Shown piece after piece: positions 1 through 8,396 of a DNA stretch of 64,000 nt. Source of the stretch: Clostridium septicum. GTDB taxonomy: Bacteria > Bacillota > Clostridia > Clostridiales > Clostridiaceae. How positions within the stretch are numbered: the first letter of the stretch is position 1; the number at the start of each line of letters is the position of its first letter. Under the pieces are notes generated by a model. It was not told the DNA's origin. It ran no database searches and saw only the letters and a list, made by a program, of their open reading frames with translations. The DNA lies in the NCBI RefSeq assembly GCF_003606265.1, contig NZ_CP023671.1:1364001-1428000 (forward strand), given 5' to 3'. The position numbers and the translations under genes are program-made.

Positions 1-696
1 CTCTGTTGGATAACAATTTGATATTATAATATCATCTATGTTTCCTAATGCTATCAAATGTTTAGCCTGAACATCTATTGGTAAATTTCTATGAATTTCT
101 AAAGTCGGTAATCCATCCGTTACTGGCCAAGGTCCAAATGTTTCTTCATTTTGACTTGTTACAAATGCAGCTGTACGTAAGCCATATTTTTTAAATCTTT
201 CTGTACATTTAATAAAATGATTAAAATTTAATCCACTATATCTATGTGGATAAAAATTATGACACGCTATTAAATTTTCCTTATTTGGCTTATAATCCAT
301 TATTGTATCTATATAGTTTGTGTTATTACTCATATTAATTTCTATTTTTAAACCTTCATCATTATAAGTCATTAAAGACTCTTCTGAACCTGTATATCCT
401 GCATCTAACCTTAGCCCATCTGCACCAATCTCTTTAAAAAAAGTTAAATCCTTATAACTAACACCTAATTCATCAAAAACTCTTGGACTTACATCTACAA
501 TTATTTCAAATCCCTTTGTTTTTGCATATTCATTTATTCCTTTAAATTTTTTAATTATATTTTCTTTTGTATCATTAACTGAAAGTAAACATGAGAAAAT
601 TCTACTAAACCCATATTTGCTTGCTTTATCTATATAATCATATATTTCTTTTTCACTAGTTTTTTCTGGATAAATTGATATTCCTAGTTTCCTCAT
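1..696 (-). CDS. mupG: 6-phospho-N-acetylmuramidase (DUF871/MupG family), C-terminus off the window
   Basis: Translating the minus strand from the ATG at 696-694 gives an open frame to the window edge beginning MRKLGISIYPEKTSEKEI. It contains GADGLRLDAGYTG and ACHNFYPHRYSGLNF, which I recognise as the DUF871 family, now known as MupG. MupG cleaves MurNAc-6-phosphate-GlcNAc in the cytoplasm to release MurNAc-6P. The start follows an AGGTGAAGG ribosome site. It is last in the MurNAc salvage gene set, downstream of PTS IIC, and would feed MurQ. 232 codons are visible; the family is about 350 residues, so roughly a third lies outside. Confidence 0.85.
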   Translation of the reverse strand, partial: MRKLGISIYPEKTSEKEIYDYIDKASKYGFSRIFSCLLSVNDTKENIIKKFKGINEYAKTKGFEIIVDVSPRVFDELGVSYKDLTFFKEIGADGLRLDAGYTGSEESLMTYNDEGLKIEINMSNNTNYIDTIMDYKPNKENLIACHNFYPHRYSGLNFNHFIKCTERFKKYGLRTAAFVTSQNEETFGPWPVTDGLPTLEIHRNLPIDVQAKHLIALGNIDDIIISNCYPTE

Positions 697-729
697 TTCC
701 TTCACCTCTAACTAATAGTTTTGTTTATA

Positions 730-761
730 AACAAAGTGGTGAAATTATTCACCACTTTGTT
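730..761 (-). terminator. Intercistronic hairpin between PTS IIC and mupG
   Basis: A perfect 14-bp inverted repeat (730-743 and 748-761) with an ATTA loop. On the minus strand only a broken U-rich stretch follows, so it is more likely a partial terminator or RNA-stabilising hairpin that lowers mupG expression than a full stop. Confidence 0.6.
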
Positions 762-771
762 ATTTAATATT

Positions 772-2040
772 TTAAGCTTCTGCAGTTTCTTCTATTTTTA
801 ATTTTTTATCATACATCTTAACAAATGGATAGTATATAACTACTGCTATTACTATGCATAATATGTTTAATACTGATGCTCTCCAATCTCCACCTGTTGC
901 AAGGAATGCTCCTACTGGTCCAGGCAATGTCCAAGGTGCAGTAACTACAACCCTTGATACCAAGTTCATACTCATTGCAAACCAAGCTAAAGTTCCTGTT
1001 ACTAATGGAGTAATTATAAATGGTATTATTAATGTTGGATTTAATACTATTGGAGCACCAAATATAATTGGTTCATTTATATTAAATATTCCTGGAATTA
1101 AAGCTGCTCTTCCTAATTGCTTACCATAAGCTGATTTAGCAAATAAAGCTAAACATATAACTAGTCCTATAGTAGCACCTGATCCACCAACCCATATAAA
1201 CCATTGGAAGAAAGGTTCTGCTGCTATTGCTGGTAATATAGTTTCTCCTGATGCTGCAGCTGCTGTATTTTGATCTAATAATTGTAACCATAATGGTCTT
1301 GCTATTGATCCAACTATTGATACACCATGAATACCAAATGACCAGAAGAAAGTAACTAATATTATTAATATCCAAACACTTGGTAATGTATCTGTAGCTG
1401 ATAATAATGGTGATATTATTTTACCTATAAATCCATGCCAATCAAAACTTGCATAGTAAGAAATTGATGCCATAACGATAACTACTATTGCTGTTGGTGT
1501 TAATGCTTCAAATGATCTTGCAACTGAAGCTGGAACTTGTTCTGGCATTTTAATTCTAAAATTCTTAACAGTTGTAAACCTTAGTACTTCTACGGCAAAG
1601 ATTGCTGTTAATATACCAACAAACATACCTCCTCCGCCAAGGTTAGCCATTGGCATCATCCAACCTGCTCCTTCAACACTTTGAGGTACTATTGTTAATA
1701 AGAAAGATATAGCTGCAAGGATACCTCCTGTAACTCCATCTAATTTATATGATTTAGCTAAACTATACCCAATTCCCCAAGTTGCATATAAAGTCATTAT
1801 ATACATTGTCATACGATATGGTAGCATTATTGTTCCTGCATTAGATTTTAAAAACTGAGTTAAAGCCCAATCTTGTGGTAGTGGTGGTATTCCTATTATT
1901 ATAAATAGAGATCCTACAATAATTAAAGGTAATGTTGCAATAATTCCATCACGCACAGCACGTAAATGACGTTGCTCTGCTAGTTTTGCCATTGGAGTAG
2001 ATAACTTCGTATCAAGGAAGTTAGCGAATTTTTCCATCAT
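772..2040 (-). CDS. PTS system, lactose/cellobiose-type IIC component
   Basis: A 422-residue polytopic membrane protein starting MMEKFANFLDTKLSTPMAKL, with the EQRHLRAVRDGIIATLPLIIVGS segment typical of the CelB/ChbC/LicC family. It is the sugar-translocating channel of a PTS permease. IIB lies 74 bp upstream and IIA is in the same gene set (4196-4513), so all three components are present as separate proteins. The surrounding murQ, anmK and mupG suggest a MurNAc-containing disaccharide rather than cellobiose as substrate; this is inferred from context, not from sequence. A GAGGGG ribosome site precedes the double ATG. Confidence 0.88.
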   Translation of the reverse strand: MMEKFANFLDTKLSTPMAKLAEQRHLRAVRDGIIATLPLIIVGSLFIIIGIPPLPQDWALTQFLKSNAGTIMLPYRMTMYIMTLYATWGIGYSLAKSYKLDGVTGGILAAISFLLTIVPQSVEGAGWMMPMANLGGGGMFVGILTAIFAVEVLRFTTVKNFRIKMPEQVPASVARSFEALTPTAIVVIVMASISYYASFDWHGFIGKIISPLLSATDTLPSVWILIILVTFFWSFGIHGVSIVGSIARPLWLQLLDQNTAAAASGETILPAIAAEPFFQWFIWVGGSGATIGLVICLALFAKSAYGKQLGRAALIPGIFNINEPIIFGAPIVLNPTLIIPFIITPLVTGTLAWFAMSMNLVSRVVVTAPWTLPGPVGAFLATGGDWRASVLNILCIVIAVVIYYPFVKMYDKKLKIEETAEA

Positions 2041-2114
2041 TCTTATTCATCCCCTCTTGTTTACTTATTTATAAAATAATTTGTATAATTGCAAACTGCT
2101 TTCTTGTAATTTTA

Positions 2115-2423
2115 TTACATTCCAGCTAGTTCTTTAACTTGTTTAAGTAATTTTGGTCCACCTAATGGACTATATGCTTGTGGTTGAATTAATGCGCATG
2201 GTACATTTGCATTTTCTGCGAATTCTTTTAAATAATCAAATCGATGTCTAACTTGAGGTGCTACCATTGCAACATCATATCCATTTTTAACTTCTTCTTC
2301 AAACTCTTGAGTACTTACTGCTAATACTTCCATGTCTATTCCGTTTTTTTCTGCTTCTTTTTTTAAAGCATTTACAGCTATTGCACTTGACATTCCTTGT
2401 GAGCATACAAATAATACTTTCAT
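2115..2423 (-). CDS. PTS system, lactose/cellobiose-type IIB component
   Basis: A 102-residue cytoplasmic protein with the N-terminal phosphocysteine loop MKVLFVCSQGMSSAIAV (Cys7), the phospho-carrier of the lactose/cellobiose IIB family. It passes phosphate from IIA to the sugar during import through the IIC at 772-2040. AGGAGG precedes the start. It appears to have its own promoter (2500-2528) and upstream palindrome, so IIB-IIC-mupG can be transcribed separately from murQ. Confidence 0.9.
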   Translation of the reverse strand: MKVLFVCSQGMSSAIAVNALKKEAEKNGIDMEVLAVSTQEFEEEVKNGYDVAMVAPQVRHRFDYLKEFAENANVPCALIQPQAYSPLGGPKLLKQVKELAGM

Positions 2424-2499
2424 AATTTAAATCCTCCTAAATTAATAACTTATTTAATAAAAATTCAACCTTTTGTAATCATTTTCACTTTATATACTA

Positions 2500-2528
2500 A
2501 TTATAAGTGTTATCGCTCTAAAAATCAA
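2500..2528 (-). promoter_or_regulatory. Promoter for PTS IIB-IIC-mupG
   Basis: On the minus strand there is a TTGATT -35 (2528-2523), a 17-bp spacer and a perfect TATAAT -10 (2505-2500), about 77 bp before the IIB start codon. This is a strong vegetative sigma-A match. Confidence 0.7.
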
Positions 2529-2556
2529 TATATTTTTTCAATTTTATCATTATTTT

Positions 2557-2575
2557 TTTGAAATAAAATTTCAAA
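2557..2575. promoter_or_regulatory. Palindromic operator candidate (MurR/RpiR-type)
   Basis: The 19-bp perfect dyad TTTGAAATAAAATTTCAAA lies about 29 bp upstream of the -35 of the IIB promoter. A near copy, one base shorter, overlaps the native murQ promoter at 6776-6792. Two matching palindromes at two promoters of one catabolic gene set, beside an RpiR-family regulator gene, suggest a shared operator. Binding by MurR is inference. Confidence 0.55.
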
Positions 2576-2580
2576 CACTT

Positions 2581-2970
2581 TTACATATATGTTCCTAGAT
2601 ACATCCAAAAATAACTTATAACTCCAAATGATAAAGCAAATATACCATAAGTCATCCAAAACTTTTTACAAAACCCTCTCTTAGTTTCTATAAAAAATCT
2701 AGAATATGGAACTGCAAAACTTGTTATTGTTGCATTACCTAATACAACTCCTAACTCTTTACTAATTCCAAATAATGATAATATAAATGGCACTATTATA
2801 GATCCTAAAACAGCTGCTGCAACTAAAAGTAATGCACTTTTAAATCCAAAAGTAGGTATGTCATAATCTGTTTTTCTTGCACTTAATTCACTTACAGGTG
2901 ACTTATATACATTTTTGTTAGCAATACTTGATCCATTATTGTTTTTTCTAGCTTTATTTTTTTTACTCAT
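2581..2970 (-). CDS. Small membrane protein of unknown function in the MurNAc locus
   Basis: 129 residues: a basic, Asn/Lys-rich cytoplasmic N-terminus (MSKKNKARKNNNG) followed by about three hydrophobic segments, near residues 45-66, 74-90 and 108-127. I do not recognise the family. It lies 4 bp downstream of anmK, so it is almost certainly co-transcribed and probably translationally coupled. A role in uptake or processing of muropeptides is possible but rests only on position. Confidence 0.7.
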   Translation of the reverse strand: MSKKNKARKNNNGSSIANKNVYKSPVSELSARKTDYDIPTFGFKSALLLVAAAVLGSIIVPFILSLFGISKELGVVLGNATITSFAVPYSRFFIETKRGFCKKFWMTYGIFALSFGVISYFWMYLGTYM

Positions 2971-2974
2971 AAAC

Positions 2975-4123
2975 TTACCTCCTAATTGGACTAGGTGTAA
3001 TATTTCCTAATATAACTTTATTTGTAGCTCCAGTTGCTGATGGTACATTAGAAAAACTTTCATTTAATGTTTCATTACCTAAGATAACAAAGGCTATAGC
3101 TTCCTTGGCGTCTGAGGAAAAACCCAGTTCATCCTGTGTTACTATTTTAATATTAGGTAATTCTTCCTTTATATATTTTAAAAGTGTTTTATTATGAGCT
3201 CCTCCACCTCCTATAACTATTTTTTTTAAATTAACTTTTGATAATATAAACTTTTTATAATTTTCGCTTATTGATTTTGCTGTAAACATAGTTACTGTAG
3301 CTAAAATATCTTCTGATTTTAACATTTTATATTTTTCTAAAATCTCATCAACGTATTTTTGCCCGAATTCCTCTCTGCCTGTACTTTTGGGAGGTTTAGA
3401 TAAAATATATGGATGACTCATTAAATCTATTAACATAGTGTTATTCACCATTCCCTTTGAAGCGAATTTCCCATCCTCATCATAGCTTGCCCCAAATAAT
3501 CTTTGGCATACATCATCTATAATCATATTTCCAGGACCTGTATCAAATGCAAATACATCATTAATGTTACCTGTGTTAGGGATAACGGTTACATTGCCTA
3601 TACCACCTATATTTTGAAGTGCTATGCTTTCTTCTCTACTTCCATATAAAACAAACTCACTAAAAGGAACTAAAGGAGCTCCTTCTCCTCCTGCTGCCAT
3701 ATCCATAACTCTAAAATTAGAAATTACCTTAACCCCTGTTTCATAAGCTATTATTGCTGGCTCTCCTATTTGCATTGTTGAAGGAATTAAACTTCCTCTT
3801 TTTTTGGGTATATGATATATAGTTTGTCCATGAGTCGCTATAAAATCTAAGTTTTCTAAAGAAAATTTAGCCTTCTTACATACTTCCTTAACTGCATTAC
3901 TAAATAAATATCCTAACTTGAAATTTAAACTACATATTAAATCAACACTAGATTTTTCTTCGTGACATGATAATTTTATTTCTTCTTTAATATCTCTTGG
4001 AATATCAAGTGTAATAAATTCCATTAATTTTATTTTTGTATCTATTCCATAATCTATTATTTCAACTAAAGCTGCATCTACTCCATCTAATGAAGTTCCA
4101 GACATTAATCCTACACTATACAT
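2975..4123 (-). CDS. anmK: Anhydro-N-acetylmuramic acid kinase
   Basis: 382 residues with the N-terminal phosphate-binding motif GLMSGTSLDGVDAAL (from residue 5), DTGPGNMIIDD and a late GGGGAHNKTL, matching AnmK of the ASKHA fold. AnmK opens and phosphorylates 1,6-anhydroMurNAc to MurNAc-6P, the MurQ substrate. The length fits the family. Lytic transglycosylases, which make the anhydro sugar, are less prominent in Gram-positives, so its presence beside MupG suggests this cell recovers MurNAc by two routes. A hairpin separates it from IIA. Confidence 0.93.
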   Translation of the reverse strand: MYSVGLMSGTSLDGVDAALVEIIDYGIDTKIKLMEFITLDIPRDIKEEIKLSCHEEKSSVDLICSLNFKLGYLFSNAVKEVCKKAKFSLENLDFIATHGQTIYHIPKKRGSLIPSTMQIGEPAIIAYETGVKVISNFRVMDMAAGGEGAPLVPFSEFVLYGSREESIALQNIGGIGNVTVIPNTGNINDVFAFDTGPGNMIIDDVCQRLFGASYDEDGKFASKGMVNNTMLIDLMSHPYILSKPPKSTGREEFGQKYVDEILEKYKMLKSEDILATVTMFTAKSISENYKKFILSKVNLKKIVIGGGGAHNKTLLKYIKEELPNIKIVTQDELGFSSDAKEAIAFVILGNETLNESFSNVPSATGATNKVILGNITPSPIRR

Positions 4124-4149
4124 AAGCCCCTCCTCTTAATATATTACAT

Positions 4150-4187
4150 AAAACACCACTAAGTATATTAACTTTTAGTGGTGTTTT
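4150..4187 (-). terminator. Hairpin between IIA and anmK
   Basis: A 13-bp stem (4150-4162 with 4175-4187) around a 12-nt loop, followed on the minus strand by a short U-rich run. It probably attenuates anmK expression relative to murQ and IIA. Confidence 0.6.
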
Positions 4188-4195
4188 AAATATTA

Positions 4196-4513
4196 TTACA
4201 TACTAGCTATTTTTTTGTGTAATTTAATTATATGCTCAATTAAAGTTTTAGCTTCTATTGCTGTCATTAAATGGTCTTGTGCATGTACAAATAATACTGA
4301 AACCTCTGTTTTTTCTCCTCTTGCTTCTGCTTGTATTATATCAGTTTGTACCTTATGTGCTTCTGCTAATGAAACATCTGCTTCCTTTAATAACTCTTCC
4401 GCTTTATCAAATTCTCCCTTTTCGGCTGCCATTAAAGCTTCATAAGCTAATCCCTTTGCTGTTCCTCCATGATTTATTATTTCAAATATTATCATTTCCA
4501 TATTTTCTTTCAT
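4196..4513 (-). CDS. PTS system, lactose/cellobiose-type IIA component
   Basis: 105 residues, all-helical, with the active-site segment LFVHAQDHLM. His77 is the expected phosphorylation site and Asp80 the metal-ligand position of the trimeric IIA-Lac fold. It receives phosphate from HPr and hands it to the IIB at 2115-2423. It lies 33 bp downstream of murQ. AGGAGG precedes the ATG. Confidence 0.92.
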   Translation of the reverse strand: MKENMEMIIFEIINHGGTAKGLAYEALMAAEKGEFDKAEELLKEADVSLAEAHKVQTDIIQAEARGEKTEVSVLFVHAQDHLMTAIEAKTLIEHIIKLHKKIASM

Positions 4514-4546
4514 GATTAATTCCTCCTAAATTCTTTAAATAAAAAT

Positions 4547-5452
4547 TTAATTTATCTTTTCTAGTGCTTTAGATATATTATTTTCATTCTCTTCTAGTAA
4601 TTTTATACTTTCTTCTCTATTTAAATTTGTTAAAGCCATAAATATTGCCACTCTAACATCCCTACCACTTTTTTCAAAAATTTCTGTAGCAATTTCTCTA
4701 CTAACTCCTGTACAATTAATAATTATATTTTTACTTCTTTCAACTAATTTTTCATTTGTAGGTCTTACATCTATCATAAGATTTCCATAAACTTTCCCAA
4801 GTTTTATCATTGTTCCAGTTGATATCATATTTAATATTAATTTTTGTGCTGTTCCTGATTTCATTCTGGTAGATCCTGTTACAACTTCAGCTCCTACAAT
4901 AACCTCTACTGGTAATTTAGCAACCTTTGATATTTCTGCATTTTGTACGCAACATATAGATCCTGTCCCTGCTCCAATTTCATTTGCATATTCCAAGCCA
5001 CCTATAACATAAGGAGTTCTACCTGAAGCAGCTAGTCCTATTACAATATCATTTTCATTTAAATTTATATCTTTTAAATCATCAACAGCAAGTTCCTTTG
5101 AATCTTCCGCCCCTTCTTTTGCTTTAAATATAGCACTTTGTCCCCCAGCCATTATTCCTTGAACTAATTCAAAATCTACCCCGTAAGTAGGTGGACATTC
5201 AGATGCATCTAAAACTCCGAGTCTTCCTGAAGTTCCTGCACCTATATAAATTAGCCTTCCTCCATTTTTTATTCTCTTATAAGTTTCATCTACAATTAAA
5301 GCAATATTAGGTAATACTTTTTCTACTGCTATAGCTACCTTCTTATCTTCTTCATTTATAACTTTCAGCATGTCTATTGTACTAAGCTTATCTATATTTT
5401 TGCTATTATCATTAATTTTTTCAGTATCTAATCTAGTTAAATTGATTTTCAT
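4547..5452 (-). CDS. murQ: N-acetylmuramic acid 6-phosphate etherase
   Basis: 301 residues with a SIS sugar-phosphate isomerase domain. Diagnostic MurQ segments include YIGAGTSGRLGVLDASECPPTY (catalytic Glu85 within DASEC) and TGSTRMKSGTAQKL. MurQ removes the lactyl ether of MurNAc-6P to give GlcNAc-6P and D-lactate, joining AnmK, MupG and PTS products to amino-sugar catabolism. The ribosome site GGGAGGT lies directly before the ATG. An IS6-like element is inserted only 24 bp upstream of the start codon, separating it from its native promoter. Confidence 0.95.
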   Translation of the reverse strand: MKINLTRLDTEKINDNSKNIDKLSTIDMLKVINEEDKKVAIAVEKVLPNIALIVDETYKRIKNGGRLIYIGAGTSGRLGVLDASECPPTYGVDFELVQGIMAGGQSAIFKAKEGAEDSKELAVDDLKDINLNENDIVIGLAASGRTPYVIGGLEYANEIGAGTGSICCVQNAEISKVAKLPVEVIVGAEVVTGSTRMKSGTAQKLILNMISTGTMIKLGKVYGNLMIDVRPTNEKLVERSKNIIINCTGVSREIATEIFEKSGRDVRVAIFMALTNLNREESIKLLEENENNISKALEKIN

Positions 5453-5476
5453 GCTGTACCTCCCACCTAATTTATA

Positions 5477-6751
5477 CGATCTGTTAAGTTATATGAACAT
5501 TGCTCTTCTCAACCCAAGGAAATACAATAGGTTTGCAAGACTAAATAATACCCCCTTCGAAAAGGAGAGAAGAACAATGAGCAAAACTAATATAAAATGC
5601 CCACGCTGTAATTCTGATAAACTATATAAGTTTGGTATGAATAAGCAGGCTAAACAAAAGTATCAATGTAAGCAGTGTAAGCGCCAATTCGTCCTAGGCG
5701 ACGGTGACGGACGTCCTAAACTAAATAATCCTAAATGTCCTAGATGCGGTAAGGGAACTTACTTACATCATGCATATAAACATTACAATCGCTATAAGTG
5801 CAATAACAAGAAGTGTAATCACATAATAGTAAAACATCACACCACCAATATTGATACAGCTTCTAGTGAATTAGTTAGTGGTTCCCTTTCAATGAAAGGA
5901 ATGCGTTTTCCGCTACATGTAATACTAACTGCATTAACACTATATTTTTTAAATAATTCATCAACAAGAGCCATTTCTCAATTCTTGATGATTAACTCTG
6001 GAATTAAAGTATCTCATGTCACGATAGCCAGTTGGACTAATAAATTTGCACCTTTCTTTAAACAAAAGGCTGATAAATTTAAAGCTAGTTTAAACTTACA
6101 ATCTGACGATTGGCACGCTGATGAAACAGTAGTATTTATTAATGGTGAAAGATACTACCTTTGGTTAGCTATTGATTCAGAAACTAGATTTATTTTAGCA
6201 TTTCATTTAACTAAATCTAGAAGTTCTGATTCAGCATACGCATTGGTAAATGAAGCTAAAAAATTTGGTGAACCAGCTAATTTTATAACTGATAGATTAC
6301 CTTCATATAATGAAGCCGTGGCTACGCTATTGCCCAATACAACTCATATTCCTGTAGCTCCAATGTCTAGTGATACAAATAATAATTTAATTGAATCATT
6401 TAATAAAACATTTAAAGCCTGGTATAAAACCAAGAAAGGATTCAACTCTTTTCAAAAAGCTAATAACCTTATATATTTATTTATCTTTCACTATAACTTT
6501 ATTAGACCACATGGATCATTAAATAACTGTACTCCAGCAGAAGTTGCCGGCTTCGCCAGCGATAGCTTTGCTAAAAACTCTTGGTTTTCAGCATCTTAAT
6601 TAAATTTAATACCTTTGATTAACCTGCAAAAAATCAATGCTATTGTAGGCTTATTTGCCATACAATAAAACATTCAAACTTATATAATTTTCAAAGAGCA
6701 AGTAATTCTATGAAAAATCAAGCTATTTTTTCATATCAACTTAACAGATTC
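5477..6751. mobile_element. IS6-like insertion sequence, copy 1 (1275 bp)
   Basis: Terminal inverted repeats share ATCTGTTAAGTT (5479-5490 and, inverted, 6738-6749). The 8-bp duplication AATTTATA flanks the element at 5469-5476 and 6752-6759, fixing the ends. It carries one transposase with a DD(34)E triad and about 150 bp of non-coding right-end sequence. A second, partly diverged copy lies at 49079-50352. It is inserted in the leader of murQ, opposite to the direction of murQ transcription. Confidence 0.9.
5577..6599 (+). CDS. IS6/IS240-like DDE transposase with N-terminal zinc ribbons, copy 1
   Basis: 340 residues from the ATG at 5577, chosen because AAAGGAGA lies 8 nt upstream; a longer reading from 5370 has no ribosome site. 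Two CxxC zinc ribbons (KCPRCNSDK, CKQC, then CPRCGKG and KCNNKKCNH) occupy residues 8-80. The catalytic core shows Asp182 (DWHADET), Asp239 (ITDRLPSY) and Glu273 (LIESFNKTF), a 34-residue D-E spacing typical of IS6. The frame is intact, so the element may be active. Family assignment is from motif and 8-bp duplication, not a search. Confidence 0.85.
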   Translation: MSKTNIKCPRCNSDKLYKFGMNKQAKQKYQCKQCKRQFVLGDGDGRPKLNNPKCPRCGKGTYLHHAYKHYNRYKCNNKKCNHIIVKHHTTNIDTASSELVSGSLSMKGMRFPLHVILTALTLYFLNNSSTRAISQFLMINSGIKVSHVTIASWTNKFAPFFKQKADKFKASLNLQSDDWHADETVVFINGERYYLWLAIDSETRFILAFHLTKSRSSDSAYALVNEAKKFGEPANFITDRLPSYNEAVATLLPNTTHIPVAPMSSDTNNNLIESFNKTFKAWYKTKKGFNSFQKANNLIYLFIFHYNFIRPHGSLNNCTPAEVAGFASDSFAKNSWFSAS

Positions 6752-6764
6752 AATTTATAATTTT

Positions 6765-6792
6765 ATTATACACTTTTTGAATTTTATTTCAA
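6765..6792 (-). promoter_or_regulatory. Native murQ operon promoter with overlapping operator, cut off by the IS
   Basis: The minus strand shows TTGAAA (-35, 6792-6787), a 16-bp spacer and TATAAT (-10, 6770-6765). A near-palindrome, TTTGAATTTTATTTCAA (6776-6792), covers the -35 and spacer and matches the dyad at 2557-2575. Without the insertion the -10 would lie about 37 bp from the murQ ATG. The 1275-bp element now sits between them. Confidence 0.75.
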
Positions 6793-6940
6793 TATTTTTT
6801 TATTTTATTTGTAACTTTATTTCTGTAAACAGTAACATGATTTTCTTCTACCTTATAAAAGTATTTACAATTAATCTAATATATATTTAATTTTTAAAAT
6901 ATATTAGACTACATAAAAATAATTTTTGATAATAATACAA

Positions 6941-6970
6941 AAAGAGGATTCAAATTTTTGAATCCTCTTT
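6941..6970. terminator. Terminator downstream of the 7010-7331 gene remnant
   Basis: A 13-bp stem (6941-6953 with 6958-6970) with A- and T-runs on both sides, so it can act in either direction. Confidence 0.75.
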
Positions 6971-7009
6971 TTTAACTAATATTAAATTAATTCTTATATA
7001 TAAATATCT

Positions 7010-7331
7010 CTATATGTATTTTTTTAATTCTGACTCAAAGTCATCTGCTGTATTCCTCATACTTTCATATAAACCTCCATCCATAGAAGGAATATTATAC
7101 TTTTCTATATATCTTTTAATATCTTTCATAAAATCTAAATATCCACTTAAACTATTAGGCATACTTGCTTTAGAATATCCTTTACCACTTAAACCATATT
7201 CTTCAGGATTCATAAACTCCTCATAAGCAAAACTTAATCTTAACATCCCACGTCTTTGTTCTGGTGTTGCATTTTCTAATTGTTTTCTCCAGGTTCTATA
7301 AACTTCGGTATTTTTTAATGAAAATTTAGGC
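7010..7331 (-). pseudogene. C-terminal remnant of an unidentified gene
   Basis: The minus-strand frame is open from just after an in-frame TAG (7334-7332) to 7010. It reads KFSLKNTEVYRTWRKQLENA, then ...MLRLSFAYEEFMNPEEYGL... to ADDFESELKKYI. The only internal ATG lacks a ribosome site and clearly coding-like sequence extends upstream of it, so this looks like the tail of a longer protein that lost its start. I do not recognise the family. It lies between murR and the IS-split murQ promoter and has its own terminator. Confidence 0.5.
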
Positions 7332-7380
7332 TAACTTAGATGTTTCATACACAATAATATATATAGAAAATAAAAAATAG

Positions 7381-7412
7381 GATATGTACCAACTTAATTT
7401 TGATACATATCC
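7381..7412 (-). terminator. Terminator of murR
   Basis: A stem with GGATATGTA at one arm (7381-7389) and TACATATCC at the other (7404-7412), followed on the minus strand by TATTTTTTATTTT. It lies directly after the murR stop codon. Confidence 0.8.
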
Positions 7413-7428
7413 CTTTATAAATAAAATA

Positions 7429-8265
7429 TTATTTCAATTGTTGAATCATTTCCCTTGTATCTATAAGATGTTCTTCCATAGTATAGAAATCTTCTCTAGC
7501 AATACCTAAGAATAATATATCTGTTAATGTTAAAGCAGCTATTCTTGATGATATAGCGCCTAATCTCAATTCTTTTTCTTCATTTGGTAAATATAAAACT
7601 ATATCTCCAAGCTTAGATAAAGTATTTTTATTATACTTTGTTATTGCAATTGTTTTAGCCCCATTTTCCTTTGCTTTTTTTATACCTAAATTAACTTCTT
7701 TAGACTCCCCACCATAGCTTATTCCTAAAGCAACATCACCTGATCCTATGTGTACTGATGATGCTAATTGAATATGTGGATCATTTTGATATACAACTTG
7801 TTTATTTATTCTTAAAAGTTTGTATTGAAAATCTATAGCCACTAATCCTGATGCACCTATTCCAAATAAATATATATTTTTTGCATTACATAAAATATCT
7901 ATAGCACTACTTATTTTTTCTATATTTATTAAATTTAAAGTTTCTTTTATAGTGTTAGTATTAGATTTTCCTATTTTTTTTACTATGGCCTCTGTTGATT
8001 CATCTGGCTCTATTGTAATATCTATTTCTTTTTCATTTTCTCCACTATTTCTAGCTAAATCTACCTTTAAAGCTGTAAATCCCTTATACCCTAAACTCTT
8101 AGAAAATCTAACTACAGCTGCTGGAGATATATTTGCATTCTTTGCTAACTCTTGAGCTGATAAACTTACTACTTTTTTACTATTATTTAATATATACTCA
8201 GCCAATTTTTTTTCAGTATTAGTAAAACTATTAAATCCCTCTTTTATCTTAAATATACAGCTCAT
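7429..8265 (-). CDS. murR: RpiR/MurR-family transcriptional regulator
   Basis: 278 residues: an N-terminal HTH_6 domain (about residues 1-77, with LSAQELAKNANISPAAVVRFSKSLGYKGF) and a C-terminal SIS sugar-phosphate domain (about 105-250, with NIYLFGIGASGLVA and LGISYGGESKEV). RpiR proteins sense phosphosugars, and MurR orthologues respond to MurNAc-6P. Its place beside murQ/anmK/mupG and the palindromes at 2557 and 6776 make it the likely local regulator. AAAGGGG precedes the ATG. The symbol rests on context. Confidence 0.85.
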   Translation of the reverse strand: MSCIFKIKEGFNSFTNTEKKLAEYILNNSKKVVSLSAQELAKNANISPAAVVRFSKSLGYKGFTALKVDLARNSGENEKEIDITIEPDESTEAIVKKIGKSNTNTIKETLNLINIEKISSAIDILCNAKNIYLFGIGASGLVAIDFQYKLLRINKQVVYQNDPHIQLASSVHIGSGDVALGISYGGESKEVNLGIKKAKENGAKTIAITKYNKNTLSKLGDIVLYLPNEEKELRLGAISSRIAALTLTDILFLGIAREDFYTMEEHLIDTREMIQQLK

Positions 8266-8396
8266 AACATTCCCCTTTGTTCCTAAAAATTTTCATTTTT
8301 TATAATTTGTAAATAATTATTAATATATATTAATAAAATTTTAATTCCATTTTAACATATCAAATAAAATTAACACAATTCTCTTTTATTATATTT

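Noticed and set aside
1136-1375. Reading frames opposite or out of phase within PTS IIC (also 854-1129)
   Set aside because: Shadows of the IIC gene without ribosome sites or protein-like composition.
5370-5576. N-terminal extension of the IS transposase reading into murQ
   Set aside because: The frame crosses the IS end into host DNA, and the ATG at 5577 has a proper AAAGGAGA site. The second copy supports the same start.
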